Assembly (NCBI RefSeq): GCF_016495865.1
Contig: NZ_CP054706.1
Location: 744,001-808,000, forward strand
Length of the DNA stretch: 64,000 nucleotides
From: Salicibibacter cibi
Lineage (GTDB): Bacteria > Bacillota > Bacilli > Bacillales > Marinococcaceae
Direction of reading: 5' to 3'
Translations under genes and position numbers: made by a program
Notes under the pieces: generated by a model
The model's input: the letters and a program-made list of their open reading frames with translations, nothing else
Told to the model about the DNA's origin: nothing
Databases searched by the model: none
Shown here: piece by piece, positions 34,601-43,541 of the stretch
Layout: every line of letters begins with the position of its first letter
Position numbering within the stretch: position 1 is the first letter of the stretch

Positions 34601-35845
34601 GTGTTTATAGGTATCGCAATAGTGTTTCTTTTATGTGCCTCTGCTTTTTTTTCCGGAAGTGAAACGGCGATGACAGCGGCGAATCGAACGAAGGTGCAAA
34701 CGAGAGCGGACAATCAAGACCGGAAATCACAAAAGCTTCTGCAAACGCTGTCACAACCGGATAAATTTATTACCGGGATATTGATTAGCAACAATGTGGT
34801 TAATATTATCCTGCCAACCCTTGTGACGATGGTAGCGATTGAACTAGGTTTTAATGTAGGTATTGCTACGGCGATATTAACGGTTACCTTAATCGTATTT
34901 GCAGAAGTTATTCCGAAGTCAATTTCCGCTACGTTTCCGGATCGTATTGCTTACACTGTGTATCCCGTCATTCGTTTTGTTTTATGGCTTTTGACGCCGT
35001 TTATTTACTTGCTATCAAAATTAACCGGAGCTGTTATCAAGGGATTATCGAGAGAGGAGGACGGGACATCTTCGATCTCGAAAGAAGAACTGCGAACAAT
35101 GGTGGATATTGCCCAGACTGAGGGGGCCTTCGCTCAGGAGGAAAGCCATCGCATCAAAGGTGTACTGGACTTTTATAACTTGAACGTCCGCGATGCCATG
35201 AAAACACCGCGCGTCGAAATTGTCGGTATTCCACAAGACGCATCCTATGAGCATGCACGTGACCTTATTCTTGCTAACCGATTTACGCGTTACCCGATTT
35301 ATCGCGATGACATGGATACCATTATCGGTGTTTTTCATTCCAAAGGGTTGATCTATTGGTCTGTTGATTTCGGTCAGGAATTGACACAACTCTCGGACAT
35401 GTCCCCGATGTTTGTCCATGAATTTCAGCCCATTGAGCAAGTATTTCGCCAGATGTCGAAAGAACAGAAACATTTGGCGATTGTACTTGATGAATACGGG
35501 GGAACAGTTGGCTTGCTCAGCCATGAAGATATCATTGAGACGATGATCGGTCAGGAAATTGAGGATGAAACGGATTTGGGAAATGATCGGTTGATCGAGC
35601 GCTTAACGGATACTTCCATCATCTGTAACGGAAAACTTACGTTACGTCGCTTGAATTCGGTGTTTGATACGGCTATTCCGGAAAAAGAAGATGTACTTGC
35701 GGCTTTTATTTTAGATGAGCTGGAGTATATCCCGATGGAGGGAGACGCCTTTGAATATGAAAATCTAATGTTTACGATCTTAGCGGTAGAAGACGCGACG
35801 TTAAAACGAATTGAAATAAAAAAAATGCCGGCAGAGGACATATGA
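34601..35845 (+). CDS. CNNM/CorC-type transporter (HlyC/CorC family)
   Basis: A 414-residue protein: an N-terminal DUF21 (CNNM) membrane domain of three to four helices (residues about 1-140, with SGSETAMTAANRTKV after the first helix), a CBS pair (about 195-320, MKTPRVEIVGIP and HLAIVLDEYGGTVGLLS) and a C-terminal CorC/HlyC domain (about 335-410). Such proteins are implicated in Mg2+ or Co2+ efflux and Na+/Mg2+ exchange, with CBS binding of nucleotides. GTG start after ATAGGAG. Followed by a terminator. Confidence 0.9.
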   Translation: MFIGIAIVFLLCASAFFSGSETAMTAANRTKVQTRADNQDRKSQKLLQTLSQPDKFITGILISNNVVNIILPTLVTMVAIELGFNVGIATAILTVTLIVFAEVIPKSISATFPDRIAYTVYPVIRFVLWLLTPFIYLLSKLTGAVIKGLSREEDGTSSISKEELRTMVDIAQTEGAFAQEESHRIKGVLDFYNLNVRDAMKTPRVEIVGIPQDASYEHARDLILANRFTRYPIYRDDMDTIIGVFHSKGLIYWSVDFGQELTQLSDMSPMFVHEFQPIEQVFRQMSKEQKHLAIVLDEYGGTVGLLSHEDIIETMIGQEIEDETDLGNDRLIERLTDTSIICNGKLTLRRLNSVFDTAIPEKEDVLAAFILDELEYIPMEGDAFEYENLMFTILAVEDATLKRIEIKKMPAEDI

Positions 35846-35860
35846 AGAAAGGATGCGGCT

Positions 35861-35885
35861 GCGACTCGGCAGTCGCTTTTCTTTC
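35861..35885 (+). terminator. Terminator after the CorC-like gene
   Basis: GCGACT-cggc-AGTCGC followed by TTTTCTTTC. Confidence 0.7.
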
Positions 35886-35948
35886 ATCATGAGCGAGGAA
35901 CGCTGCTGCATATACTAGACGAGCCCCTATGATGGAAGGTGTGCGAAG

Positions 35949-36470
35949 ATGAGGCAACGTTCTTTCCGGATTTTTTCTTGGTCGATGTTTGCCGTCTACA
36001 TGGCGGTGCTTCTATACATTACTGCGTTCGCTTGGAACTATGGCGCCTCTCTGGGACCTGACGGTCCCGGAGGGCGAAATTATAATTTGATTCCCTTTCG
36101 AAGCATCTATCGGATTGGCGTTTTCAGCCCTGACTTTTGGGATCCCTTGAAAATATTAATCGGCAACGTTTTTCTTTTCTTGCCGCTCGGTATATTTTTG
36201 CCGTTATTGTTTCGGAGCTTGCGAAGCATTGGGAGAGTGACGCTCGTTGGAATGTTGCTCTCGCTTGTCATTGAACTGTACCAATTTGCCTTTACATTGC
36301 GCGTGAGTGACATTGATGATCTTGTATTGAACACAGTCGGAGTATTTCTTGGGGCCGCGATGTATGTTGCAGCACGAAAAATGCTCCGGCGCATCGTGGT
36401 TATTTTGCCGGTTGGCTTTTCTCTTTCACGACGTAACGGTTCCATAGACGGAAGCAACCGTAAACGATAA
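35949..36470 (+). CDS. VanZ-like family membrane protein
   Basis: A 173-residue protein with about four hydrophobic helices. The VanZ pattern is present: YNLIPFRSIYRI after helix 1, then IGNVFLFLPLGIFLPLLF, SLVIELYQFAFTLRVSDIDDLVLNTVGVFLG with the conserved Glu, Gln and DIDD. VanZ homologues influence sensitivity to glycopeptides and lipoglycopeptides, but most chromosomal copies are uncharacterised. The last 71 bases overlap the convergent TVP38 gene. Confidence 0.88.
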   Translation: MRQRSFRIFSWSMFAVYMAVLLYITAFAWNYGASLGPDGPGGRNYNLIPFRSIYRIGVFSPDFWDPLKILIGNVFLFLPLGIFLPLLFRSLRSIGRVTLVGMLLSLVIELYQFAFTLRVSDIDDLVLNTVGVFLGAAMYVAARKMLRRIVVILPVGFSLSRRNGSIDGSNRKR

Positions 36471-37044
36471 GCATAAAACTTCCGTAAAACAGACCGATAT
36501 AGAATAAATCGGCAGGGTTGTTCACGATCGTGCTCCCGACGGTGGCGAACAAAATCATCGAAGGGATTTTTCCGACCGAGGAAGCGACCGTGTATGCCCA
36601 AAAACCGACACGGCTGAGCGCCGAGTAGATGTTGACGATGATCGAAGGGACGATCGGGATAAGCCGCGTTAAAAAGATTGTCATAAAGGCGTTGCGCTCA
36701 AAAAGCATCGTCACTTTGGAAATCGCATCGTACTTGCCGATGATTGTTAATCCCCAATCTTGGTAGCCGAAGCGCACGAACACAAACATAATAATGGATG
36801 CCATGGCAGATCCGAACCAGGTGATAAAGCTTCCAAGGAAAGAACCGTAAATAGCCCCGAGGATCCCGCCGATAATCGGGTAAGGAATGATCGGGAACAA
36901 CGACATGAGTGTGGCGAGGGCGGCCGTGAGAACGATCGATTCTGTGCCGTGTTCATCGATCCAAACCGCGATCGCTTCGCCATATAAAAAGACGGTGCCC
37001 GCCAGGGAAGCTAGGAACAGGAAAACAAAAATTTTACGATACAT
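36400..37044 (-). CDS. TVP38/TMEM64 family (DedA-superfamily) membrane protein
   Basis: A 214-residue protein with about five hydrophobic segments. The family region reads FPIIPYPIIGGILGAIYGSFLGSFITWFGSAMASIIMFVFVRFG, containing the re-entrant-loop glycine pattern of VTT-domain proteins, and later LTRLIPIVPSIIVNIYSALSRV with the conserved arginine-proline. Members are thought to move or scramble lipids such as undecaprenyl phosphate. Start at ATG 37044 after GAGGTGA; the frame is open 15 codons upstream. Confidence 0.87.
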   Translation of the reverse strand: MYRKIFVFLFLASLAGTVFLYGEAIAVWIDEHGTESIVLTAALATLMSLFPIIPYPIIGGILGAIYGSFLGSFITWFGSAMASIIMFVFVRFGYQDWGLTIIGKYDAISKVTMLFERNAFMTIFLTRLIPIVPSIIVNIYSALSRVGFWAYTVASSVGKIPSMILFATVGSTIVNNPADLFYIGLFYGSFMLIVYGCFRLWNRYVVKEKSQPAK

Positions 37045-37198
37045 CGGTTCACCTCGAGATGTCCTATCTTTCAACATTCTATCATTCACTGCAACAGATG
37101 TAGAAATAGGAAGGCTTCACAGTCTTCTGCGTTTGCAAATAGTCGTTTTCATATTGTATGTTGTAGGTCGGTTGATTTAAGAAAGTAGGGAAAAAAGA

Positions 37199-38407
37199 GT
37201 GGAACAAACACCATTATTACGAAATCGAATATTCGTTCTTCTTTTTATTGCCGGCATCTTTGCGGTTGTCGGCTTTAGCATGTTTTTAACGACGGTCTCC
37301 TGGTATGCTATTAGCGAGCTGGGTTCGGCAACTGCTGTTGGTCTGGTTTTAATCGCGGCTACGATCCCCCGCTTGGTGATGATGATTTTCGGCGGTGTCG
37401 TTGCTGATAAATATAAAAAAACAACCATTATGTTTACGACAAACCTTATCCAAGCCATCATGCTGTTCAGTATGTATCTGTTCGTTGCCAATGACCTTTT
37501 AACATTAACGGTATTGCTCGTGCTTGCCGGTGTTTTTGGGATGCTGGATGCTTTTTTCGGACCGGCGAGTGTATCATTAATTCCGAAAGTCGTCCCGAAA
37601 AAGCAATTGCAACGGGCAAATGCGATTTTTCAGGGTGCCGATCAGATTGCTTTTATCGTTGGTCCGATAGTGGCTGGGATAACGATGGAATCGTTGGGAG
37701 TGGCTTCCAGCTTTTTGATCGCGACGATCCTCGTCTTTTTCTCGGCGGCTATCATTTTTCCGCCATTTCTTAAAGAAGCGCCGGTCGATGAAAGCGTGCC
37801 GCAAAGCCCTTGGAAAGATTTAAAAGAGGGATTGGCTTACGTTCGGCAATCAAGTTTTCTCCTGACCGGGCTTATCGTTTTGATCGCCCTTAACTTTTTT
37901 GTGTTCGGCGCGCTTCACATAGCCATGCCGTTACTCGTGGACGTGCATGGTGGCTCGCCGTTGAATTTAAGTTTTATGGAGGCTAGTTTAGGCATCGGCA
38001 TGCTGCTGGGCAGTTTTATTTTAAGTGTGTATACGATAAAAAAACGACGGGGAGCGGTGACCATTTATGGATTAATAGCGTCTTTGCTTCTTTTTGTGGC
38101 CTTTAGTCAAGTGCCGTCTTTATCGTGGCTCACCGTGTTTTTGTTTTTTATCGGCTTCGCGATGGTTTTCGTTTACATTCCTTTTTTTACGGTGTCGCAA
38201 GAGAAAACGGAAAACCGGATCATGGGAAGGGTTATGAGTATTATTTTCCTTGCCATGAATGGATTTGACCCGGTTTCTTATGGCATTATTGCCGGCTTTG
38301 TATCAGCGGGAATCCCGGTGCAAATGGTTTTGTTTGGATTGGGAACAATAGGAATGATGATCGCGCTCGTTGTTTTTTTCAAAGCAAAGGAATTTCGAGA
38401 GGTTTAA
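37199..38407 (+). CDS. MFS transporter (drug efflux type)
   Basis: A 402-residue, 12-helix major facilitator. Helix 2-3 loop has FGGVVADKYKKTT, the G-x3-D-(R/K)-x-x motif A. Character is of the MFS_3/MefA group of proton-driven exporters. GTG start with AGTAGGG upstream. Separate from its neighbours; substrate not determinable. Confidence 0.88.
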   Translation: MEQTPLLRNRIFVLLFIAGIFAVVGFSMFLTTVSWYAISELGSATAVGLVLIAATIPRLVMMIFGGVVADKYKKTTIMFTTNLIQAIMLFSMYLFVANDLLTLTVLLVLAGVFGMLDAFFGPASVSLIPKVVPKKQLQRANAIFQGADQIAFIVGPIVAGITMESLGVASSFLIATILVFFSAAIIFPPFLKEAPVDESVPQSPWKDLKEGLAYVRQSSFLLTGLIVLIALNFFVFGALHIAMPLLVDVHGGSPLNLSFMEASLGIGMLLGSFILSVYTIKKRRGAVTIYGLIASLLLFVAFSQVPSLSWLTVFLFFIGFAMVFVYIPFFTVSQEKTENRIMGRVMSIIFLAMNGFDPVSYGIIAGFVSAGIPVQMVLFGLGTIGMMIALVVFFKAKEFREV

Positions 38408-38461
38408 CGTGAACAATAAAAAGGAATAGAAGCCAGGAAAAAATAATGTAAGGTGATGGGA

Positions 38462-39583
38462 ATGCAAAGATATAAGGATACATTGTTCGATCAAGAACAT
38501 ATCAGTAATCACATTTTAAAAAACCGATATATCGTCGGGCCGATGACGAGGGTAAGTTCCGAGGCTGATGGCACGCCGAATGAACGGGTCCATCGTTATT
38601 ATGAACGTTTTGCGAAAGGCGGATTTGCCGCGGTGATGACCGAGGGCACGTACCCGGATACGATGTATAGCCAGGGGTATGAAAACCAGGCAGGGCTGGC
38701 AACAGAGAAACACGCCGAGGCTTGGGCGCCGATCGTAAGCGATGTAAAGGCGCACGGCGCAAAAATGATTGTGCAACTGATGCACGCCGGCGGTCAATCA
38801 CAAGGGAATTATTACAAGGATACGAGTGTTGCCCCTTCACCCTTTCAACCACCGAATCCGAAGGTGGAAGTATACGGCGGCCAAGGAGATTTTCCAGTCG
38901 CAAAAGCGTTGACAAAAGATGAAATCGAAGATGTGAAAGATGGGTTTGTCCGGTCCGCCCGCTTAGCCATGAGTGCCGGGTTTGATGGGATTGAGCTTCA
39001 CGGCGCCAATGGCTATCTTCTCGATCAGTTTTTATCGGAGAATATTAATAAAAGAGAAGATGAATACGGCGGTTCCATCGAAAATCGTCTGCGCTTTCTC
39101 GTTGAATTAATCGATGATGTGCGAGGAGCAGTGGGAGAGCAAATGATGCTTGGCATTCGCATTTCTCAATTGAAAGCGACGAACGGGGCTTATAAATGGC
39201 CAGGTGGAGAGAAGGATGCGGAAGTCATTTTCTCGACACTGGGGGAAACGTCCGTGGATTTTATCCATCTTTCCGATGACGATGCGAGTACCCCCGGCTT
39301 TGGGGAAGGAACGATGACGATGGCTGAAGCGGCAAAAAAATATTCCGGGAAACCGATTATTGCTTGCGGAAACCTTAGCGATCCGGAGACTGCGGCCCAA
39401 CTCATTTCCGATGGGCAATGCGATTTCGTCGCAATCGCCCGGCAAGCGTTGGCCAATCCGGATACACCTAATCGCGTATTGGAAAATAAGCCGTTGGAGG
39501 CCTTTGATGCCGGAAGCATCATGAAACCGAAAGCATACGTGAAAGATCACGAGCTTGAGAAAACATTAATTGAAAATGAGTGA
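38462..39583 (+). CDS. NADH:flavin oxidoreductase (old yellow enzyme family)
   Basis: A 373-residue FMN-dependent ene reductase with TIM-barrel fold. Visible: RYIVGPMTRVSSEADGTPNER at the flavin-binding N-terminus, VQLMHAGGQ (FMN and substrate histidine pair region), GFDGIELHGANGYLLDQFLSENINKREDEYGG (family signature, in pieces) and IRISQLKA. No C-terminal FAD/iron-sulfur domain. Would reduce activated C=C bonds, e.g. enones or nitro compounds. Start ATG 38462 after AAGGTGATGGG. A 52-bp-period repeat follows directly. Confidence 0.9.
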   Translation: MQRYKDTLFDQEHISNHILKNRYIVGPMTRVSSEADGTPNERVHRYYERFAKGGFAAVMTEGTYPDTMYSQGYENQAGLATEKHAEAWAPIVSDVKAHGAKMIVQLMHAGGQSQGNYYKDTSVAPSPFQPPNPKVEVYGGQGDFPVAKALTKDEIEDVKDGFVRSARLAMSAGFDGIELHGANGYLLDQFLSENINKREDEYGGSIENRLRFLVELIDDVRGAVGEQMMLGIRISQLKATNGAYKWPGGEKDAEVIFSTLGETSVDFIHLSDDDASTPGFGEGTMTMAEAAKKYSGKPIIACGNLSDPETAAQLISDGQCDFVAIARQALANPDTPNRVLENKPLEAFDAGSIMKPKAYVKDHELEKTLIENE

Positions 39584-39608
39584 AGCGTTCATAAAGTGCT
39601 GATCTGCG

Positions 39609-39742
39609 CCGGATGCGGTCGAGTGGGATATAGAGTCCGAGATCGCCGCATCGCTCTAGCTTCGGTCACCATAAGCGGACCATGAATCCCGAAATCGCCG
39701 ATCTCCCACGGCTTCGGTCATCATGAAGAACGGATGATGGTA
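39609..39742. repeat. 52-bp tandem repeat cluster 1
   Basis: TTCGGT occurs at 39661 and 39713, exactly 52 bases apart, with a more diverged unit starting near 39614. Units read TTCGGTCACCAT..., CCATGAATCCCGAAATCG, then GATCTCCC. The unit at 39713 can form CATCAT/ATGATG. The same repeat occurs after mqnD at 45055. Confidence 0.7.
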
Positions 39743-39802
39743 CAAAGGCCTATAACCCGGGGCATCCAAGTTTCGAGATGATTTTTCAAACAGAGGAAAA
39801 AT

Positions 39803-39843
39803 AAAAAGCCTGAGTTCATTTCCGGTGAACTCAGGCTTTTTCT
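39803..39843. terminator. Strong bidirectional terminator
   Basis: AAAAAGCCTGAGTTCA pairs with TGAACTCAGGCTTTTT across 7 bases. Confidence 0.85.
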
Positions 39844-39848
39844 AATCT

Positions 39849-40136
39849 AGGGACTGCTGAATAACGGAAAAAGACTGGCACATAAGCATTTTCCGTTGGT
39901 GTTGTCAAAGCTGGATGTAAGGTAATCTATCCCATAAACAAAAAAACCCTTGCACTTCTGGCAACGTACGGAGGGACGGTGCTGCAATGGCGAGACTCCA
40001 GTGGAAAAACGGACGCGTCAAGCCCCCGCAGCGCCGGTGTTGCGCGAGGAGGCTTGACCGTTCGTCCGCGGAAAGCGAAGCCATGGAAGCGGCATCCCGG
40101 CTTCAGCTGATAGCTGCAAGTTGTTCAGCAATCTCT
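39849..40136 (+). mobile_element. MITE copy 3 (intact, 288 bp)
   Basis: Left end AGGGACTGCTGAATAAC, right end GTTGTTCAGCAATCTCT. 5-bp target duplication AATCT at 39844-39848 and 40137-40141. The right-hand duplication overlaps the stop codon of the nhaC-type gene; the duplication itself restored the stop. Confidence 0.9.
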
Positions 40137-40139
40137 AAT

Positions 40140-41690
40140 CTAAGCATTCGTTTCCTGTTCTTTTGGCATTTTTTGTCCGAACATGCGATTCAATAAAAAT
40201 GCCAATAGAATCAGGGCGATAATGCCCACTGCGAGTGACAGCCATATGGATTCTGTATATCCGGCAATCACGAAGGCTATAATTCCACTCACACCCGCGG
40301 TGAGCGCATAGGGGAGTTGGGTATAAACATGATCGACCAAATCACACGATGAACCTGCAGATGAAAGCACGGTCGTATCCGAGATCGGAGAACAATGATC
40401 CCCGAATACCCCTCCGCTTAGCACAGCAGCAATTACCAACGGCATCGAGATGTCCAGGGAAGCAGCAATTGGCATCGCAATCGGGATCATAATCGCGAAG
40501 GTGCCGTAAGAAGTACCGGCTGTAAACGCAACAATCCCGGATACGATGAAGATCAGCGCCGGTATAATCGCAGGCGTAAACAACTGCTGAGCGAGGTTGC
40601 TCACGTATTCCGCTGTTCCGACTTCCGAGGCGACATCCCCGATGGACCAGGCAAGGATTAAGATGAGGAACACCAGGACCATTCCTTTAATGCCGCCCAT
40701 ATAAATCGATATCGCTTCTTTAAATGAGAATAATTTTTGCGACAACCCCATAATCAAGCCAAGAATCCCTGCCGTGAACGCGGCGAGAAGAATGGATATC
40801 GCACCGTCTGCTTCGCCGATGGCGGTGACAAAATCATTTTCCGGATATCCTCCCGTCCATAAAAATAACGGTGGAATCATAGCAAGCAAGACAATTAGTG
40901 GAATGAGTAAATTCATTAATTTTGGCTTGGAAGTCATTGGTTCTGCTTGGGTGATTTCATCCGCGGATGGCGGTTGCGCACCGTCACGTTGTACTTTTCC
41001 GGTCGTCATTGTACGGAATTCCGCTTTTGCCATCGGTCCATAATCAAGTTTTAAATAAATAATGACAAAAACAAACAAGACTGCAAAGATGGAGTAAAAG
41101 TTAAACGGGATCGTTGATAGATAGGCGAAATATTCCGACTGGGAAATGCCGATTTCCGCAAATTGGGCGCTGATTAACCCCATGACAAACACGACCCAGG
41201 TGGAAACGGGAACGAGCAGCGCAGTGGGTGCGGAAGTAGAATCAACGATATAGGCAAGTTTCTCCCGTGACACTTTCATTCGATCCGTCACAGCCCGCAT
41301 AACGCTTCCGGCAGTTAACGCATTAAAATAGTCATCAATGAATAAAAGGATGCCTAAGCCTCCGGTACCTCCTTGTGCGCCCCGGCGGCTTTTCACTTTT
41401 TCCGAGATAAATTCGGCTAACGCTTCAGCGCCTCCGGTTCGTTGGAAAAACGCGATCAAGACGCCAAATAACGCGACATAAACTAAAATGGTTGCATTCC
41501 CTTCATCCCCAATGACAGGAATAATAAAATTCTGAAACGAAACATAAATGCCCGCCAACGGATTCCAGTCTGCCAACATCGTTGCCCCAATCCAAACACC
41601 GGCGAATAAGGAAGGAATCACATTGCGCGTGATGATTGCGAGGATGATCGCCAGCATCGGAGGAAGCAACGATAAAACTCCGAATTCCAT
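40140..41690 (-). CDS. NhaC-family Na+/H+ antiporter
   Basis: A 516-residue membrane protein with about 12 helices. NhaC features include GVWIGATMLADWNPLAG, the central RGAQGGTGGLGILLFIDDYFNALTAG (pieces) with paired acidic residues, STSAPTALLVPVSTW and GGVFGDHCSPISDTTVLSSAGSSCDLVDHVYTQLPYAL (pieces). The last set is the classic pattern of this family, which also contains malate-Na+/lactate antiporters. The role is Na+ expulsion and pH homeostasis or substrate-linked exchange. ATG at 41690 after AGGAGTAGG. Confidence 0.9.
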   Translation of the reverse strand: MEFGVLSLLPPMLAIILAIITRNVIPSLFAGVWIGATMLADWNPLAGIYVSFQNFIIPVIGDEGNATILVYVALFGVLIAFFQRTGGAEALAEFISEKVKSRRGAQGGTGGLGILLFIDDYFNALTAGSVMRAVTDRMKVSREKLAYIVDSTSAPTALLVPVSTWVVFVMGLISAQFAEIGISQSEYFAYLSTIPFNFYSIFAVLFVFVIIYLKLDYGPMAKAEFRTMTTGKVQRDGAQPPSADEITQAEPMTSKPKLMNLLIPLIVLLAMIPPLFLWTGGYPENDFVTAIGEADGAISILLAAFTAGILGLIMGLSQKLFSFKEAISIYMGGIKGMVLVFLILILAWSIGDVASEVGTAEYVSNLAQQLFTPAIIPALIFIVSGIVAFTAGTSYGTFAIMIPIAMPIAASLDISMPLVIAAVLSGGVFGDHCSPISDTTVLSSAGSSCDLVDHVYTQLPYALTAGVSGIIAFVIAGYTESIWLSLAVGIIALILLAFLLNRMFGQKMPKEQETNA

Positions 41691-41860
41691 TCAGTACCTA
41701 CTCCTTTCATAGATAAGTAACGAAGACTTGCTTTGCTGTTGCCAACCCCATGATTTTATCATTTCCCTTTACAATATACGACATTTGTTTATCAAAAACC
41801 TGCAAACGTTTAGTATTTTTTTCACTTTAGGAATATTTAACCTTAGTAAAGGATTAAAGT

Positions 41861-41920
41861 ATAAGTAAAACTAAGGTTTCCGTTATAAGGACTTGGCAGA
41901 AGCCAAGTTTTTCTAAAAAA
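41861..41920. repeat. ~50-bp dispersed repeat, copy B
   Basis: AACTAAGGTTTCCGTTATAA then ACTTGGCAGAAGCCAAGT. The second hairpin is preserved, the first (TTTCGCCA/TGGCGAAA) is lost. Lies between the nhaC-type and gltP-type genes. Confidence 0.6.
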
Positions 41921-41984
41921 GTTTCATTGTATAGAAACAGACACGCTGACTTACCGTGCCAACGTGTCAATCATTCTTTGGTTG

Positions 41985-43226
41985 CTAGGACGTTTCATTA
42001 GTTTTCGATTGGAATGCTTTGTCTTTGTATTCGGACCGCTCAACATAAACGGCAGCAGCACTGTCCCCGAGAATGTTCGTGCCGGTTCGAATCATATCAA
42101 GGATACGGTCGATGGCAGCGACGAGCGCAACCCCTTCGAGCGGCAAGCCGACCGCTGTAAGGGTAATGGTCAGCATAATGAGCCCTGCCCCGGGTACACC
42201 GGCGGTGCCGATAGCGGCAAGTGTGGCTACAATCATGACGGTGCCTATCTCAAGAAAAGAGAGCTGAACCCCGTAAAACTGGGCGATAAACAGGACCGCG
42301 ACGCCGTTGTAAAGAGCGGTTCCATCCATGTTTATGGTCGAGCCGAAAGGGATGATAAAACTGCTCGTTTTGTTGGACACACCGACATTCTCTTGTACGT
42401 TTTTCATGGAAAGCGGGATGGTGGCCGCACTGCTCGCGCTTGAGAAGGCAAATAGAAACGCGGGAGTCATCCCCTTGAAAAACCTTAGCGGTGAAATCTT
42501 TCCAAGCAACCGGACTGTGCCCCCGTAAATAAATAGGATATGGAGCAAGCAACCAACCGCGAGAGCAAGAATAACGACGAATAGCGGCATTAAAACAGCC
42601 AAACCATGCTCGCCGACCACCGGTGCCAAAATGCCAAAAACACCAAGCGGAGCGACTTTCATGATACCGCCGGTAATTTTAAACATAATCTCGGCAAGGG
42701 CGTCAAAAAAGTTTTTCACAGGCGCCGCACGTTCACCGACGAGAAGAATGCCAATCCCTAAAGCTAATGCGAAAAAGATGACTTGCAAAATTTCTGCTTC
42801 AGCCATGCCCTGTATAGGGTTTTCGGGGACAATGTTTAAAATCACGTCAATGATATCATCGTCTTCTTCTTCGGCGTCTTCCAATTCTTCGTCCACTTCT
42901 TCTTCGGTCGGCTCATCGATATCGGCGACTTCGCCGGGGTTGAACAAAAAGCCCATAGCTAGACCAATGGTTACTGCTATGAAAGAAGTGACAAGAAAAT
43001 AACCAACCGTTTTCCCGCCGAGCCTGAGCATTTGCTTTCCGGATCCCAAACTAGTTACACCGACGATGAGCGAGGCCAGCACAAGCGGAACGATGATAAA
43101 TTGAATCAACCGCAAAAAGAGGTCGCCGAGCGGTTCCACAACGAACATGCCTTCACCGAAAATCGCACCGAATAGGATGGCAAGGATGAATGCGATTAAA
43201 ATTTGCGTGACTAATGATAGTCGCAC
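41985..43226 (-). CDS. Dicarboxylate/amino acid:cation symporter (GltP/GltT type)
   Basis: A 413-residue DAACS carrier for glutamate, aspartate or C4-dicarboxylates. Core motifs: SSASSAATIPLSMKN (first hairpin serines), IIPFGSTINMDGTALYNGVAVLFIAQ (the NMDG motif), and DRILDMIRTGTNILGDSAAAVYV with the substrate-binding Asp, Arg and Asn. Odd feature: an acidic insertion of about 24 residues (101-124, nearly all Asp/Glu) in the loop after helix 3. ATG at 43226 after AAAGGAG. Confidence 0.9.
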   Translation of the reverse strand: MRLSLVTQILIAFILAILFGAIFGEGMFVVEPLGDLFLRLIQFIIVPLVLASLIVGVTSLGSGKQMLRLGGKTVGYFLVTSFIAVTIGLAMGFLFNPGEVADIDEPTEEEVDEELEDAEEEDDDIIDVILNIVPENPIQGMAEAEILQVIFFALALGIGILLVGERAAPVKNFFDALAEIMFKITGGIMKVAPLGVFGILAPVVGEHGLAVLMPLFVVILALAVGCLLHILFIYGGTVRLLGKISPLRFFKGMTPAFLFAFSSASSAATIPLSMKNVQENVGVSNKTSSFIIPFGSTINMDGTALYNGVAVLFIAQFYGVQLSFLEIGTVMIVATLAAIGTAGVPGAGLIMLTITLTAVGLPLEGVALVAAIDRILDMIRTGTNILGDSAAAVYVERSEYKDKAFQSKTNETS

Positions 43227-43541
43227 CTAAAACGCTCCTTTCTTTTTATGAAGGGATGAACAGGCTCGTGATGAAGAAAAGACTGATGAATCAGAAAAAA
43301 TAAATAATAAAACGTTTACACCTTTGTGACCATATCATCCACCCCCACATTCTTTTATGAAGAATACACTATCAAATATCAATATTCAAGAATAGGATCA
43401 CAATCGGTCACTAATAAATATGTACAAAAAAGATTTGTAGAACCGATAGACCGTTCGATAGCGGAATATTAACAAAAACAATTTTTCTCTACTTTTTTTG
43501 CTGAAAATGTTATAAATAAAGCAGAGGAGTTGATCACGAAA

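Noticed and set aside
39987-40196. Small proteins encoded by the MITE
   Set aside because: Similar basic peptides appear in each copy only because the DNA is alike; there is no ribosome site and frames differ at the ends.
43309-43322. AAAACGTTTACA upstream of the gltP-type gene as a cre site
   Set aside because: Lacks the terminal CA on one side; two fixed positions mismatch. The similar TGCAAACGTTTAGT at 41801 fails in the same way.
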